64,000 nt of DNA from Arthrobacter sp. 24S4-2 (GTDB taxonomy: Bacteria; Actinomycetota; Actinomycetes; Actinomycetales; Micrococcaceae): assembly GCF_005280255.1 (NCBI RefSeq), contig NZ_CP040018.1, forward strand, positions 3,224,001 to 3,288,000, given 5' to 3'. The translations under genes were made by a program, and so were the position numbers. Shown here one piece after another: positions 21,322 to 30,784 of the stretch. The stretch's first letter is position 1; the number at the start of each line of letters is the position of its first letter. The notes under the pieces were generated by a model. It saw only the letters and a list, made by a program, of their open reading frames with translations. It had not been told where the DNA came from and ran no database searches.

Positions 21322-21914
21322 TTTTCAACTTCCTTTGTTGCGGCCACTGGCTCCGCCGCTAGGGTGTGTACCGCCGCGTATTCACGCAGCGCATCTTCCA
21401 GCCGATGCCCGAGGTCCGTGACGGTTCCGTTGCGCACATCGAAAACGAGGTCGGCGAGCCGTTCATAGACCGGCTGCCGGGTTGCAAACAGTGCCCGCCA
21501 GCGGGCCATGGCGTCGCCAGCCAGGAGCGGGCGCCCCGAATTTCTGGCGATGCGTTCGGACACAGTCTCTGCGTCGCACTCCAGGTAGACCACGGTGCAG
21601 CGTCCCAACAGCTGCTGGGTGCCGGAGTCCAGGACAGCACCGCCGCCCAGGGAAATGACCGTGGTGGCGTGCTGGGCCTCTTCGATCACCCGGGCCACGG
21701 TCCGGGCCTCAATCTCCCGAAACGCGCTCTCGCCGCGGGCGGCAAAGATGTCGGCGATGGTGCCGTGGTTTTCCACAATCACGACGTCGGTATCGACGAA
21801 CGCGGCGCCCAGCTGCTGCGCGAGCTGGTAACCTATCGCCGATTTGCCCACAGCCATGGGTCCGATGAGCGCAATGGGCCGCAAGGGCGTTGCGCCGTTC
21901 CTGCTGGCTGGCAC
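21318..21914 (-). CDS. aroK: Shikimate kinase
   Basis: Phosphorylates shikimate at O3 with ATP. 198 residues: P-loop GPMAVGKSAIG (about 18-28), Mg/shikimate-binding DTDVVIVENHG, ISLGGGAVLD, and the LID arginine region near RPLLAG. GTG start shares one base with the aroC stop. The N-terminal 14 residues and C-terminal 25 residues extend slightly beyond the usual core. Confidence 0.95.
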   Translation of the reverse strand: MPASRNGATPLRPIALIGPMAVGKSAIGYQLAQQLGAAFVDTDVVIVENHGTIADIFAARGESAFREIEARTVARVIEEAQHATTVISLGGGAVLDSGTQQLLGRCTVVYLECDAETVSERIARNSGRPLLAGDAMARWRALFATRQPVYERLADLVFDVRNGTVTDLGHRLEDALREYAAVHTLAAEPVAATKEVEK

Positions 21915-23113
21915 TACTGGCCGATCGAGTCCAGGGACGCCGGAATGTTGTCCAGATAGCCCTTGATGTTGCGTGCCGTCTCCGCCACGGAGTCGCCGCC
22001 GAACTTCTCTGCGACCGCTTCTGCGAGAACCAGCGCCACCATGGCCTCCGCCACGACGCCCGCGGCCGGAACGGCGCAGACATCCGAGCGCTGGTGGTGG
22101 GCCTTGGCCGGCTCGCCGGTGCTGACGTCGATGGTCTTCAGGGCCCGGGGCACGGTGGCAATGGGCTTCATGGCCGCACGGACGCGCAGGACGTCGCCGA
22201 TGCTCATGCCGCCCTCGATGCCGCCGGCACGGTTGCTGGTGCGGATGATCCGTCCGTCCGAGTCCTTGACGATTTCGTCGTGGGCAGCGGAGCCGCGGCG
22301 GGCAGCCGTCAGGAAGCCGTCACCGACCTCGACACCCTTGATGGCCTGGATGCCCATCAGGGCAGCGGCAAGGCGGGAGTCGAGGCGGCGGTCCCAGTGG
22401 ACGTAGCTTCCGAGTCCGGGCGGCAGCCCGTATGCCAGGACCTCCACAACACCGCCGAGGGTTTCGCCTTCCTTGTGGGCGGCGTCCACCTCGGCCACCA
22501 TGGCGTCCGAGGTTTCGCGGTCAAAGCAGCGGAGCGGATCGGCGTCGAGGGCAATCACGTTGGCCGGGACCGGCAGCGGCCGTCCCTCCGGGACCGCCAC
22601 GCTGGCGATCGACACGGTGTGGCTCACCAGCTCAATGCCAAGCTGCTTGAGGAACTGCGACGCCACGGTCCCCAGGGCAACGCGGGTGGCGGTTTCGCGG
22701 GCGCTGGCCCGTTCCAGCACCGGACGGGCCTCGTCAAAGCCGTATTTCTGCATGCCGGTGAAGTCGGCATGGCCGGGGCGCGGTCGAGTCAGGGGTGCGT
22801 TGCGGGCCTGGTCAGCGAGGATGTCCGGGTCCACCGGATCCGTGGCCATGATCTGCTCCCACTTGGGCCATTCGGTGTTGCCCACCTGGATGGCCACCGG
22901 GCCGCCCTGGGTGATGCCGTGGCGGACGCCGCCGAGGACAGTCACAACGTCCTGTTCGAACTTCATCCGGGCACCGCGGCCGTAACCGAGGCGCCGACGG
23001 GCAAGGGCATCGGCGATCTGGCTGCTGGTGAGTTCAACACCGGCAGGCACGCCTTCAATTATTCCGACCAGTGCCGGACCATGGGATTCACCGGCAGTCA
23101 ACCAACGCAACAT
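21914..23113 (-). CDS. aroC: Chorismate synthase
   Basis: FMN-dependent 1,4-elimination of phosphate from EPSP to give chorismate. The protein starts MLRWLTAGESHGPALV, exactly where the family begins, so the ATG at 23113 is preferred over the one three codons upstream; it gives 399 residues. FMN-binding signatures include RRLGYGRGARM, RPGHADFTGMQKYG and GGIEGGMS. It follows aroE after a 26-base gap and runs into aroK. Confidence 0.96.
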   Translation of the reverse strand: MLRWLTAGESHGPALVGIIEGVPAGVELTSSQIADALARRRLGYGRGARMKFEQDVVTVLGGVRHGITQGGPVAIQVGNTEWPKWEQIMATDPVDPDILADQARNAPLTRPRPGHADFTGMQKYGFDEARPVLERASARETATRVALGTVASQFLKQLGIELVSHTVSIASVAVPEGRPLPVPANVIALDADPLRCFDRETSDAMVAEVDAAHKEGETLGGVVEVLAYGLPPGLGSYVHWDRRLDSRLAAALMGIQAIKGVEVGDGFLTAARRGSAAHDEIVKDSDGRIIRTSNRAGGIEGGMSIGDVLRVRAAMKPIATVPRALKTIDVSTGEPAKAHHQRSDVCAVPAAGVVAEAMVALVLAEAVAEKFGGDSVAETARNIKGYLDNIPASLDSIGQ

Positions 23114-23139
23114 ACAATCCATCCTGCCACGTAGGGCGG

Positions 23140-24006
23140 TTAGAACACTCGTCGAGGAGCCCCGACTGCGTCACACATCACATCTATGACATCGGCCGTG
23201 ACGTCGCCGCCAAGGCCGCTGAAAAACCGGACTTGCTCCACTGCCTGGTACAGCAGCATTTCCAGGCCGGGCACCACGGCGCCTCCTCCGCCCTGCCAGA
23301 CGGAGGCAACCCGGCTGGGCCAGGGCTCGTAGGCTACGTCCAGCAAAACCCCGGGAGTCGCGGCATGAAGGCCGGCAAGCTCGTCCGCGAGGCCATCGGC
23401 CCCGCGGGGCGGGAGGGTGGAAATTACGACGTCGGCGGCCGCCATTGCGGTGGCTGCGCCTGACAGCGGGAGGACTCTGATCGGGAGGCCAACGCCCTCG
23501 GCAGCCGCCCGCGCTTCGGCGGCCCGTCCGGTATCGCGGACGTAGACGTCCGCCGACGGTGCGCCCAGGTCCTTGAGGGCCGCGATCGCGGCAGCGGCGG
23601 TTCCGCCACCGCCGAGGATCACCGCGGACGGCGCGGATACGACGCCGGCATGCTGCACTGCGTTAACGATGCCCGCGACGTCGGTGTTGTAGCCGATCCG
23701 GCGCGTCGACGTCCCGTTGGATTCGAACACCACCGTATTGACCACTCCCAGAATCCCGGCCACACCGCGGACCTCGTCCACTTCGGCAACCATCGCGGTC
23801 TTGAGCGGCATGGTGACGGAGAGCCCACGCCAGCCGGGCTCGGCACGGACGGCCTCCATGAACGCCGGCAGCTCGGGAACAGTCACATCGATGGCGGAAT
23901 AACCGATCTCCACGCCCAACCGGGCGTAAGCAGCCCGGTGGAGCGCCGGAGACTTTGAATGGCTGATCGGATGCCCAAGAACAGCAGCCTTGAACGTCAC
24001 GTGCAT
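23140..24006 (-). CDS. aroE: Shikimate dehydrogenase
   Basis: NADPH-dependent reduction of 3-dehydroshikimate. Shikimate-binding GHPISHSKSPALHRAAY is at the N-terminus, the catalytic Lys lies in VTMPLKTA, and the nucleotide-binding loop ILGGGGTAAAA is near residue 125. The GGGGTA loop is less canonical than GAGGA. The ATG at 24006 gives the normal N-terminus (MHVTFKAAVLG) and overlaps the mltG stop by ten bases. Confidence 0.92.
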   Translation of the reverse strand: MHVTFKAAVLGHPISHSKSPALHRAAYARLGVEIGYSAIDVTVPELPAFMEAVRAEPGWRGLSVTMPLKTAMVAEVDEVRGVAGILGVVNTVVFESNGTSTRRIGYNTDVAGIVNAVQHAGVVSAPSAVILGGGGTAAAAIAALKDLGAPSADVYVRDTGRAAEARAAAEGVGLPIRVLPLSGAATAMAAADVVISTLPPRGADGLADELAGLHAATPGVLLDVAYEPWPSRVASVWQGGGGAVVPGLEMLLYQAVEQVRFFSGLGGDVTADVIDVMCDAVGAPRRVF

Positions 24007-25684
24007 CGTCCCGCGTTGGCGGCGCACCAGGCGCTGTACTGCTCCACGTAGACGTTGTGCTCTGCCAGGGTCTTGGAGAACTTGGTCTCCTTGGTGTCCA
24101 GGTTAATGGTCACCCAGTACATGTAGTCGTTGGCCTTGGGCTTCGCGGCGGCGTCGATCGCATTCTTACCGGGCGATCCGATGGGTCCCACCGGGAGCCC
24201 GGGGTTGGCATAGGTGTTGTACGGGTTGGACTTGTCCGCCTTTTGATCCTCATCAATGTGGAAGCTCTTGATTCCCAGCCCGTAGGTCACCGTGGCATCG
24301 GACTGGATCAGTCCGGCGGTCTCGGTGTTGTTCGGCTTCAGCCGGTTGTAGATGGCACCGGCAACATCGCCGTACTCGGCCTGGCCGCCTTCGGCCTGGA
24401 CAATGCTGGCAACCGTGACAACGTCGTACTGCTTGGCCGGATCCGTGACGCCCTGTGCCTTCAGTTCGTCCACAGTGGCGTTGACCAGGTTCTGGAGGAT
24501 CTCCTTCGCCGGAGTCCCGACGGGGAACCTGTGCTCGCCCGGAGCCAGATAGCCTTCAAGGTTCTTGGCCTTCGCAGGGAGCCCGAACTGCGCCGGGGAG
24601 TCGCTGAGCGTCTTGAGTTCAGCGATCGGGACGCCGGATCCCTGGGATATGGACTGCAGCGAGTCGCCGATCCGCAGCCCCGCACTCAGGGCAAAATACA
24701 TGACCTTGCCCTGTTCCTTCCCGAGCAGGATGTTCACGGCGTCGGAGTTCTTCATTTCCTGGCGGAACTGGAAGTCTCCCGGCGCAATGGTGCCGCCGGA
24801 AGCGGTGAGCTCGTGCAGGAAGGTGTCCGGGTTGGCAATGACTTTCTGGTCCGCGAGCTTGGTGGCCACAGACCGGGTGCCTTCACCGGGCACCACCGAG
24901 ATGTTCACTTGTCCGGTGCCTGGTCCGGGATAGTCGGCAACGGTATCCCCGCCCAGCAGCGGCTTCAGGAACTGCGCACCCACCACCAGCGCGGTGACGA
25001 ACACAGCCAGCGTCAGCAGGAGCGCCAGCCAACGCCGGCGGCGGCGCACCTTCTTTGACTTGGCCGGGACCACCGCCACGGATGAGCTGTTAGCCATCAG
25101 CGGATGCCCGGGATCGTCAAAGTGCTGCTCGGGATGCTCACCAGGTGCGTAGACGTCGGCGTCATCGTAGACATGGTGGGCCTCGTCCTCATGGTGTTCC
25201 GCGAAATCGTGGTGCCCCGCGAATTCGTGGTGCACGGCTTCCCCGTGCAGCTCAGCATGCGGATCGTAGGCGTGGGAATCGACGAGCGCCGGCTCGTCGT
25301 GGTGCACGGGTTCTTCGTGGTGTACGGGTTCTTCATGCTGTACGGGTTCTTCGGGCTGTACGGGTTCTTCGCGCTGTACGGGTTCCTCGTGGTGCAGCGG
25401 CACTTCCTGCTGCTGGACGGTGGGTGGTTCGGCAGGCATGCTGGGGGCGGCCTCGTACGCCGCTGGCGGAACGCGCGGCGTAGCGGGCGCAACTTCGGGC
25501 TCAGCCGCGGGCATGCTGGGGGAACCTGCGGCGAGTGGCCGGTTTCGAATGCCTGCGGTGGGACGACGTCATGTCCTTCGGTGGCCAGGAACTTTTCCCT
25601 GGCACGAATTTCCTTGCGCGTCAGCTGTCGTCCGGAGTCACTGAATGCGTCACCTGAGGACTCGCCGCTGTTGACCGGGCTCAC
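23997..25684 (-). CDS. mltG: Endolytic peptidoglycan transglycosylase MltG with His/Glu-rich N-terminal repeat region (frameshifted at 25518-25522)
   Basis: Membrane enzyme that cleaves nascent glycan strands and influences strand length. The true start is the GTG at 25684 (MSPVNSGESSGDAF), overlapping the ruvX stop by four bases. That frame breaks at a run of five G (plus strand) at 25518-25522; one added base joins HSPQVPP to SMPAAEPEVAP, giving 562 residues. A long cytoplasmic segment follows with five HEEPV-type repeats and a stretch dense in His pairs, then one membrane helix after KKVRRRRR, then the YceG/MltG catalytic domain with catalytic Glu in ASIVQAEGGQ and the NPYNTYANPGLPVGPI motif. 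Operon position between ruvX and aroE is standard. Confidence 0.93.
25302..25391 (-). repeat. Five tandem 18-bp repeats inside mltG
   Basis: Five consecutive 18-bp units (25302, 25320, 25338, 25356, 25374), consensus on the plus strand close to GTGTACGGGTTCTTCNNN, encode a hexapeptide repeat (EEPV followed by Q/H and a variable residue) in the cytoplasmic part of MltG. Unit number could vary between strains by slippage. Confidence 0.85.
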
Positions 25685-26280
25685 TGTAGCCTTCCATCGT
25701 CTGAAGATTGCACGTTGGTTCCGGAGACTGCCTGCCCAGCGTCTGGCGCGGCGGCGTCCACGGAAAGCCGCGGCTGGGAAACCGCGAACACGCGGCGTCC
25801 TACATCCGTTCCCCTGGCTTTTTGCATGTCGATTGCGTGCTGCAGTATTCCTGCGGCGGCAACCTGATCCACTACCTTACGGTGATTCCGGCTGCTCATG
25901 CCAGCTTCGTGAAGGTTGCGGTGGGCTGTCACGGTGCTCAGCCGCTCGTCGATCAGTTGCACCGGAATGGCCGAGCCGCGGCCCGCAAGGGCATCCGCAA
26001 GCAGTTGTGCGTAGTCCGTGGCCATGCGCGCTGAGGCGTGCTCTTCGCCCTTAAGGGTCCTCGGCAGGCCGACAAAGATCTGGACAGCGTCCAGTTCGTC
26101 GGCGAGGGCGGCCAGCACACGGACATCCGTGTTCTTCTTGGCGTTGCGCTCAAGGGTTTTCAACGGCGTGGCCAGGATGCCGTCGCGGTCACAGACCGCG
26201 ACGCCGACGCGCACGGTGCCCACGTCCACCCCCAGTTTGACTCCCTGGGGGTAGACGTCGGATGCAGCAGTTTGATTCAC
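25681..26280 (-). CDS. ruvX: Holliday junction resolvase-like protein RuvX (YqgF)
   Basis: RNase H-fold nuclease implicated in rRNA maturation and recombination. 199 residues; catalytic-site motifs GVDVGTVRVGVAVCD near residue 16, IFVGLPRTLKGE near 75, and DERLST near 115 are intact, as is a final acidic region. The C-terminal 35 residues are a variable tail. GTG start seven bases after the alaS stop, and the stop overlaps mltG by four bases, the conserved alaS-ruvX-mltG order. Confidence 0.94.
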   Translation of the reverse strand: MNQTAASDVYPQGVKLGVDVGTVRVGVAVCDRDGILATPLKTLERNAKKNTDVRVLAALADELDAVQIFVGLPRTLKGEEHASARMATDYAQLLADALAGRGSAIPVQLIDERLSTVTAHRNLHEAGMSSRNHRKVVDQVAAAGILQHAIDMQKARGTDVGRRVFAVSQPRLSVDAAAPDAGQAVSGTNVQSSDDGRLQ

Positions 26281-26287
26281 GGTTCGG

Positions 26288-28966
26288 TTATCGCCTTGCG
26301 ATGGCGTCCACGACGGCGGTCAGCGCTGCCGGCACCTTCGTTGCGTCGGTGCCGCCGCCTTGGGCTACGTCGTCCTTGCCGCCTCCACCGCCGCCGAGGA
26401 TCCCGGCCGCCAGGCGGACAAGGGCACCGGCTTTGACGCCCGCTTGGCGGGCCGCCTCGTTGGTGGCCACCAGGATTACCGGCCGGTCATTGCTGACACC
26501 GGCAACCGCAACGGCGGATGCCTCGGAGCCGAGCCGGTTCCGCAGGTCAAGGGCGAGTCCGCGGAGGTCGTCAGCGCCGCTGACCTGCCCGGCGTCGTGC
26601 GCAATAACCTTGACGCCGGCGGCATCCTTCGCGGTGCCGACCAGCTGCGCCGCAGCAGCAGTCAGCTGCTCCTTGCGGAGCCTCTCGAGTTCCTTCTCGA
26701 CCGTCTTGAGCTTGGTGAGCGTCGTTGCGATCCGGTCTGCGAGCAGGCCGGACGGCACCTTCAGCATTTCGGTGAGCTCCGTTACCAGTGCACGCTCGGC
26801 AGCCAGGTGCCGGAACGCCTCCATGCCCACGAAGGCTTCCACACGGCGGTTTCCCGAACCAACGGACTGGTCGCCAAGCAGGGACAGGCTGCCGATCAGC
26901 GAGGTGTTGGCCACGTGCGTGCCGCCACAAAGCTCCCGGGACCACGCGCCGTCGATCTCCACGACGCGGACCTCGTTGCCGTAGTTCTCCCCGAACAGTG
27001 CCATGGCGCCAAGCGCCTTGGCTTCGGCGAGGGCCATGACCTTGGTGTCCACCTGGAAGTTGTTCCGGATGGCGAGGTTCGAAACTTCCTCGATCTCCGA
27101 GCGCGTTGCGGCGCTGAGGCCTTCACCCCAGGCGAAGTCGAAGCGCAGGTAGCCCGCCTTGTTGTACGAGCCGCGCTGCAGGGCCTCCGGCCCCAGGATC
27201 TGGTGCAGGGCGGCATGGACAATGTGCGTGCCCGTGTGGGCCTGCTCTGCGGAGTGGCGCCGCTCGCGGTCCACGGCTGCCTGTACGAGCGAGTCAGCAC
27301 CGATTTCACCTTCGCGGACAATCGCCTTGTGCACGCTGAGGCCCTTGACGGGCCGCTGGACGTCCAGGACCTCGACGACGAAGCCGTCGCCCGTGATAAG
27401 GCCCGTGTCGGCCGCCTGGCCGCCGGCTTCGGCGTAGAACGGGGTTTCGGCGAGGACCAGCTCAATTTCCTCGCCGGTGGAGGCCTGGGAGACCCTGCGG
27501 CCGCCGGACAGGATGCCCCGGACCTTGGACTCGCCGGCCAGCTCCGTGTAGCCGGTGAAGACGGTCTCGCCGTCGGCCAGCAGTTCCTGGAAGGCGCTCA
27601 GGTCCGCGTGCGAACCCTTCTTGCCCTTGGCATCGGCCTGCGCGCGCTGGCGCTGTTCCAGCATGAGTTTCCGGAATTCGGGCTCGTCAACCTTGAGGCC
27701 GGCTTCCTCCGCCATTTCCAGCGTCAAGTCGATCGGGAAGCCATAGGTGTCGTGCAGCGCGAAGGCGTCGGCGCCGGACAGCGGCTGGCCGGCGGCTTTG
27801 GAATCCTTGACGGCGTCCTCAAGCCGGGCGGTGCCGGAGGCGATGGTCCGCAGGAACGCCTTCTCTTCGGCGTAGGCGATGCGGCTGATGCGGTCAAAGT
27901 CGGTCTCCACCACCGGGTAGACACCCTTCATCGCGTCACGGGATGCCGGCAGCAGGTCCGGCAGGCAGGCCTTTTCGACGCCGAGCAGGCGCATGGAGCG
28001 CACCGCGCGGCGGATCAGGCGGCGCAGCACGTAGCCGCGGCCTTCGTTGGAGGGGGTCACGCCGTCGGCGATCAGCATCAGCGCCGATCGGATGTGGTCG
28101 GCCACGACGCGCATCCGGACGTCGTCGGTGTGGTGCGGATCGTCGGCGGACTCCGCCGAGGTGTACTCGCGGCCGGACAGAGCCGCGGCCTTGTCGATCA
28201 CGGGGCGGACCTGGTCGGTCTCGTACATGTTCTCGACGTCCTGCAGGATCATCGCGAGGCGCTCCATGCCGAGGCCGGTATCGATGTTCTTCTTCGGCAG
28301 TTCGCCGGTGATGTCGAAGTCCACCTTGGAGCGGACGTTGTCGATCTGGTACTGCATGAACACCAGGTTCCAGATTTCGACGTAGCGGTTCTCGTCGGCG
28401 ATGGGGCCACCCTCGACGCCGTATGACGGGCCGCGGTCGTAGTAGATCTCGGAACAGGGGCCGGCCGGGCCGGGCTGGCCGGTGGACCAGTAGTTGTCCG
28501 CCTTGCCCATGCGCTGGATCCGATCGGCGGGCATGCCGGTGTTCTTGAGCCAGAGCTGCTCGGCCTCGTCGTCCTCTTCATAGACGGTGACCCAGAGCTT
28601 TTCGGGCGGCAGCCCGTAGCCGCCGTCGTCAACCCCGCTGGTGAGCAGTTCCCAGGCGAACTTGATGGCGTCTTCCTTGAAGTAGTCGCCGAAGGAGAAG
28701 TTGCCGCACATCTGGAAGAAGGTGCCGTGGCGGGCTGTCTTGCCCACTTCCTCGATGTCACCGGTGCGGATGCACTTCTGCACGCTGGTGGCCCGGTTGT
28801 AGGGGGCCTCTTCGCGGGCCGTCAGGTACGGAATGAACGGGACCATGCCGGCCACCGTGAACAGCAGGGAGGGGTCGCTGGAGACCAGGGATGCGGACGG
28901 CACCGCCGTGTGCCCCTTGCTGACAAAAAAGTCGATCCAGCGCTTGGTGATCTCCTGCGACTTCAT
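26288..28966 (-). CDS. alaS: Alanine-tRNA ligase
   Basis: Charges tRNA-Ala and edits mischarged Ser/Gly. 892 residues in the normal order: class II catalytic core beginning SQEITKRWIDFFVSKGH, tRNA-recognition domain, editing domain with the zinc motifs HTGTHIVHAAL and ELCGGTHVANT, and a C-terminal Gly-rich C-Ala domain (ILGGGGGGKDD). ATG start at 28966. No T-box or other leader motif is recognisable in the 167 bases upstream. First gene of the alaS-ruvX-mltG-aro cluster. Confidence 0.97.
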   Translation of the reverse strand: MKSQEITKRWIDFFVSKGHTAVPSASLVSSDPSLLFTVAGMVPFIPYLTAREEAPYNRATSVQKCIRTGDIEEVGKTARHGTFFQMCGNFSFGDYFKEDAIKFAWELLTSGVDDGGYGLPPEKLWVTVYEEDDEAEQLWLKNTGMPADRIQRMGKADNYWSTGQPGPAGPCSEIYYDRGPSYGVEGGPIADENRYVEIWNLVFMQYQIDNVRSKVDFDITGELPKKNIDTGLGMERLAMILQDVENMYETDQVRPVIDKAAALSGREYTSAESADDPHHTDDVRMRVVADHIRSALMLIADGVTPSNEGRGYVLRRLIRRAVRSMRLLGVEKACLPDLLPASRDAMKGVYPVVETDFDRISRIAYAEEKAFLRTIASGTARLEDAVKDSKAAGQPLSGADAFALHDTYGFPIDLTLEMAEEAGLKVDEPEFRKLMLEQRQRAQADAKGKKGSHADLSAFQELLADGETVFTGYTELAGESKVRGILSGGRRVSQASTGEEIELVLAETPFYAEAGGQAADTGLITGDGFVVEVLDVQRPVKGLSVHKAIVREGEIGADSLVQAAVDRERRHSAEQAHTGTHIVHAALHQILGPEALQRGSYNKAGYLRFDFAWGEGLSAATRSEIEEVSNLAIRNNFQVDTKVMALAEAKALGAMALFGENYGNEVRVVEIDGAWSRELCGGTHVANTSLIGSLSLLGDQSVGSGNRRVEAFVGMEAFRHLAAERALVTELTEMLKVPSGLLADRIATTLTKLKTVEKELERLRKEQLTAAAAQLVGTAKDAAGVKVIAHDAGQVSGADDLRGLALDLRNRLGSEASAVAVAGVSNDRPVILVATNEAARQAGVKAGALVRLAAGILGGGGGGKDDVAQGGGTDATKVPAALTAVVDAIARR

Positions 28967-29085
28967 AACCTGGTTACTTACCCTTCTTGGTTTACTGCGT
29001 GTAGTACGGGTGCGTGTAATTCACGCACTTCAACGCGTGGCCGCCCCGGCGTCTACGGGAAGTGCCTCTTTAATTCTCCCCCACG

Positions 29086-29109
29086 CCGGATGGTGCAAAT
29101 TCCATCCGG
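29086..29109 (-). terminator. Hairpin between the small membrane protein gene and alaS
   Basis: Perfect 8-bp stem CCGGATGG/CCATCCGG around an 8-base loop, 24 bases past the stop of the 76-residue gene. There is no T tract after it, so it is a weak terminator or a processing site. Confidence 0.45.
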
Positions 29110-29133
29110 GCACCGGGGTGTGGGTCGCGCCGG

Positions 29134-29364
29134 TCAGCGACGTGCGACATCCTGGCTGTCAATGCCCAGGGCTGCCCGCAGCTCGGTTTCGCGTTCCTGC
29201 ATGCCGTCCCGCACGGCGTCCGCGAAGTCGTAGATCCCGTCCGCGAGGCGCCCCACGGCACGGTTCAGGCCTTCGGGACCCAGGGTCGACTGGGCCTCGG
29301 TGATTTTGCGGAAGGCGATAACGCCGATGGCAACGCCGATTCCCATCCAGAGAATTCTTTTCAT
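29134..29364 (-). CDS. Small single-pass membrane protein
   Basis: Function unknown. 76 residues starting MKRILWMGIGVAIGVIAFRK, one N-terminal membrane helix with a short amphipathic tail (LNRAVGRLADGIYDFADAV). The ATG at 29364 has GGAGAA eight bases upstream. A longer frame to 29556 only shadows the neighbouring DUF948 gene. It lies 19 bases after that gene, and the pair recurs upstream of alaS in related genomes as far as I recall. Confidence 0.75.
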   Translation of the reverse strand: MKRILWMGIGVAIGVIAFRKITEAQSTLGPEGLNRAVGRLADGIYDFADAVRDGMQERETELRAALGIDSQDVARR

Positions 29365-29383
29365 GGTGTCTTCTCCGTGTGGC

Positions 29384-29758
29384 TTAGCGGCTGCGACGGC
29401 CGGTGACGGGTTTCTTGCGTGCTGACAGGGCCGTGCGCACACCGTAGCTGAAAGCCGCCACCTTGATGAGCGGCGATCCCACGGTTGCGGCCACGAGGGA
29501 TGACAGCGCCGAGATGTTGGCTGAGGCGTCGGAAACGTTTGACGAGATGCCGTCAACCTTCTTCAGCTGCTGGTTGGTGGTGGAGACCGTGGCCGTGACT
29601 TCGTCCATCAGGGGCGTGGCGCCGTCGCTTATGGAGCGGATGGACGTCCGGACTTCGTCGAAAACCCGTCCAAGTTTCAGGATCGGCACGGCCAGAAGCA
29701 GCACAAGGAGTGCAAACACCCCTGCCGCGATCAGGCCGGCAATATCGCCACCAGACAT
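29384..29758 (-). CDS. DUF948 domain membrane protein
   Basis: Function unknown. 124 residues: N-terminal membrane helix (about 5-27, IAGLIAAGVFALLVLLLAVPIL) then a coiled, Ser/Thr-rich helix (TATVSTTNQQLKKVDGISSNVSDAS), the DUF948 layout. Such proteins resemble the linker of chemotaxis receptors but have no signalling tip. Basic C-terminus (KKPVTGRRSR). Preceded by rpsD with a terminator between, so probably transcribed separately. Confidence 0.82.
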   Translation of the reverse strand: MSGGDIAGLIAAGVFALLVLLLAVPILKLGRVFDEVRTSIRSISDGATPLMDEVTATVSTTNQQLKKVDGISSNVSDASANISALSSLVAATVGSPLIKVAAFSYGVRTALSARKKPVTGRRSR

Positions 29759-29854
29759 AGACGTTCATCTCCTTGTGATTCCGTGGACTGCTGCGGTTCC
29801 GCAGCAGCATCATGGCCGCTACTGCGGAACTCCCCCAAGTACCTTACATACAAA

Positions 29855-29882
29855 GAAGCCCGCGGCGCTTGCCACGGGCTTC
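29855..29882 (-). terminator. Rho-independent terminator of rpsD
   Basis: Stem GAAGCCCG/CGGGCTTC extended by GGC/GCC across a T-G wobble, loop AAGC, followed on the minus strand by TTTGTATG. It is 20 bases past the rpsD stop. Confidence 0.75.
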
Positions 29883-29902
29883 CTTGTAGACGCTGCTTTT
29901 AT

Positions 29903-30529
29903 TTAGCGTGCGTAGAATTCGACGACGAGCTGCTCTTCGCAGGTCACGGGGACCTCGGAGCGCTTCGGGCGACGAACCAGGCGTGCCTGCAGGGCGTCGA
30001 GCTTGACGTCCAGGTAGGCCGGAACGATCGGCAGGACGTCGCGGTGTGCGCCGGCTGCTGCAACCTGGAACGGAGGCATGGTCTCGCTGCGGCTGTGAAC
30101 GTGGACCAGCTGGCCCTCGCCGACGCGGAAGGACGGGCGGTCAACGCGGATGCCGTCAACCAGGATGTGGCGGTGCACAACCAGCTGGCGGGCCTGGGCG
30201 ATGGTGCGGGCGAAGCCTGCACGCAGCACGAGGGCGTCGAGACGCATTTCGAGCAGTTCGATCAGGTTTTCACCGGTCAGGCCCTTGGTGCGGCGTGCTT
30301 CTTCGAAGGCACGGGTCATCTGGGCTTCGCGGATGCCGTACTGGGCGCGCAGACGCTGCTTTTCGCGCAGACGTACGGCGTAGTCGGAGTCCTGCTTCTT
30401 GCGGGCACGGCCATGCTCACCGGGGCCGTACGGGCGGCGCTCCATGTACTTGGCGGCCTTGGGGGTCAGAGCAATGCCGAGTGCACGCGAAAGGCGTGCG
30501 GTACGGCGAGCACGAGTGTTGTTAGCCAC
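29903..30529 (-). CDS. rpsD: 30S ribosomal protein S4
   Basis: Primary 16S rRNA-binding protein of the small subunit. 208 residues, starting MANNTRARRTARLSRALGI and carrying the S4 RNA-binding domain (MRLDALVLRAGFARTIAQARQLVVH). No zinc-binding cysteines are seen in the N-terminal region, so this is the zinc-independent form. GTG start with AAGGA five bases upstream. It is monocistronic, away from the ribosomal protein operons, as is common in actinobacteria. Confidence 0.97.
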   Translation of the reverse strand: MANNTRARRTARLSRALGIALTPKAAKYMERRPYGPGEHGRARKKQDSDYAVRLREKQRLRAQYGIREAQMTRAFEEARRTKGLTGENLIELLEMRLDALVLRAGFARTIAQARQLVVHRHILVDGIRVDRPSFRVGEGQLVHVHSRSETMPPFQVAAAGAHRDVLPIVPAYLDVKLDALQARLVRRPKRSEVPVTCEEQLVVEFYAR

Positions 30530-30696
30530 TTGTGTCCTTCCAATATCTGCGGTGTGTCAGTGTTACTGGCCTCCACGATGGAGAGCATCGGCCAACCGCT
30601 GCCTTTTGCTACTGGGCACAGGGCAAACCCATCACAACAGCATGCAATGCTGAAATTTGGTGGATTGTGCGTCCGTGCCTTGCCAGACAACGAACT

Positions 30697-30702
30697 ATCC
30701 TA
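30697..30702 (-). promoter_or_regulatory. Candidate -10 box of rpsD
   Basis: TAGGAT on the minus strand, about 165 bases ahead of the rpsD start, matches the actinobacterial -10 consensus well; no TTGAC-like -35 is spaced correctly. It would leave a leader of about 160 bases, long enough for S4 autoregulation, but no known motif is recognisable. Confidence 0.35.
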
Positions 30703-30784
30703 CCACGACGCGGCCTGCGTCTCCGAGCGGCCGCAGCCAGAACCCTGCGTATTCGGATCCGTGCGCAGTCAGATCTTTCTTCAG

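Noticed and set aside
26360..28426. 688-codon plus-strand open frame antisense to alaS
   Set aside because: It mirrors alaS codon bias in high-GC DNA; its product resembles no family, while alaS is unmistakable.
28967..29133. Possible T-box leader for alaS
   Set aside because: No AGGGTGG-type T-box sequence or specifier loop is visible.
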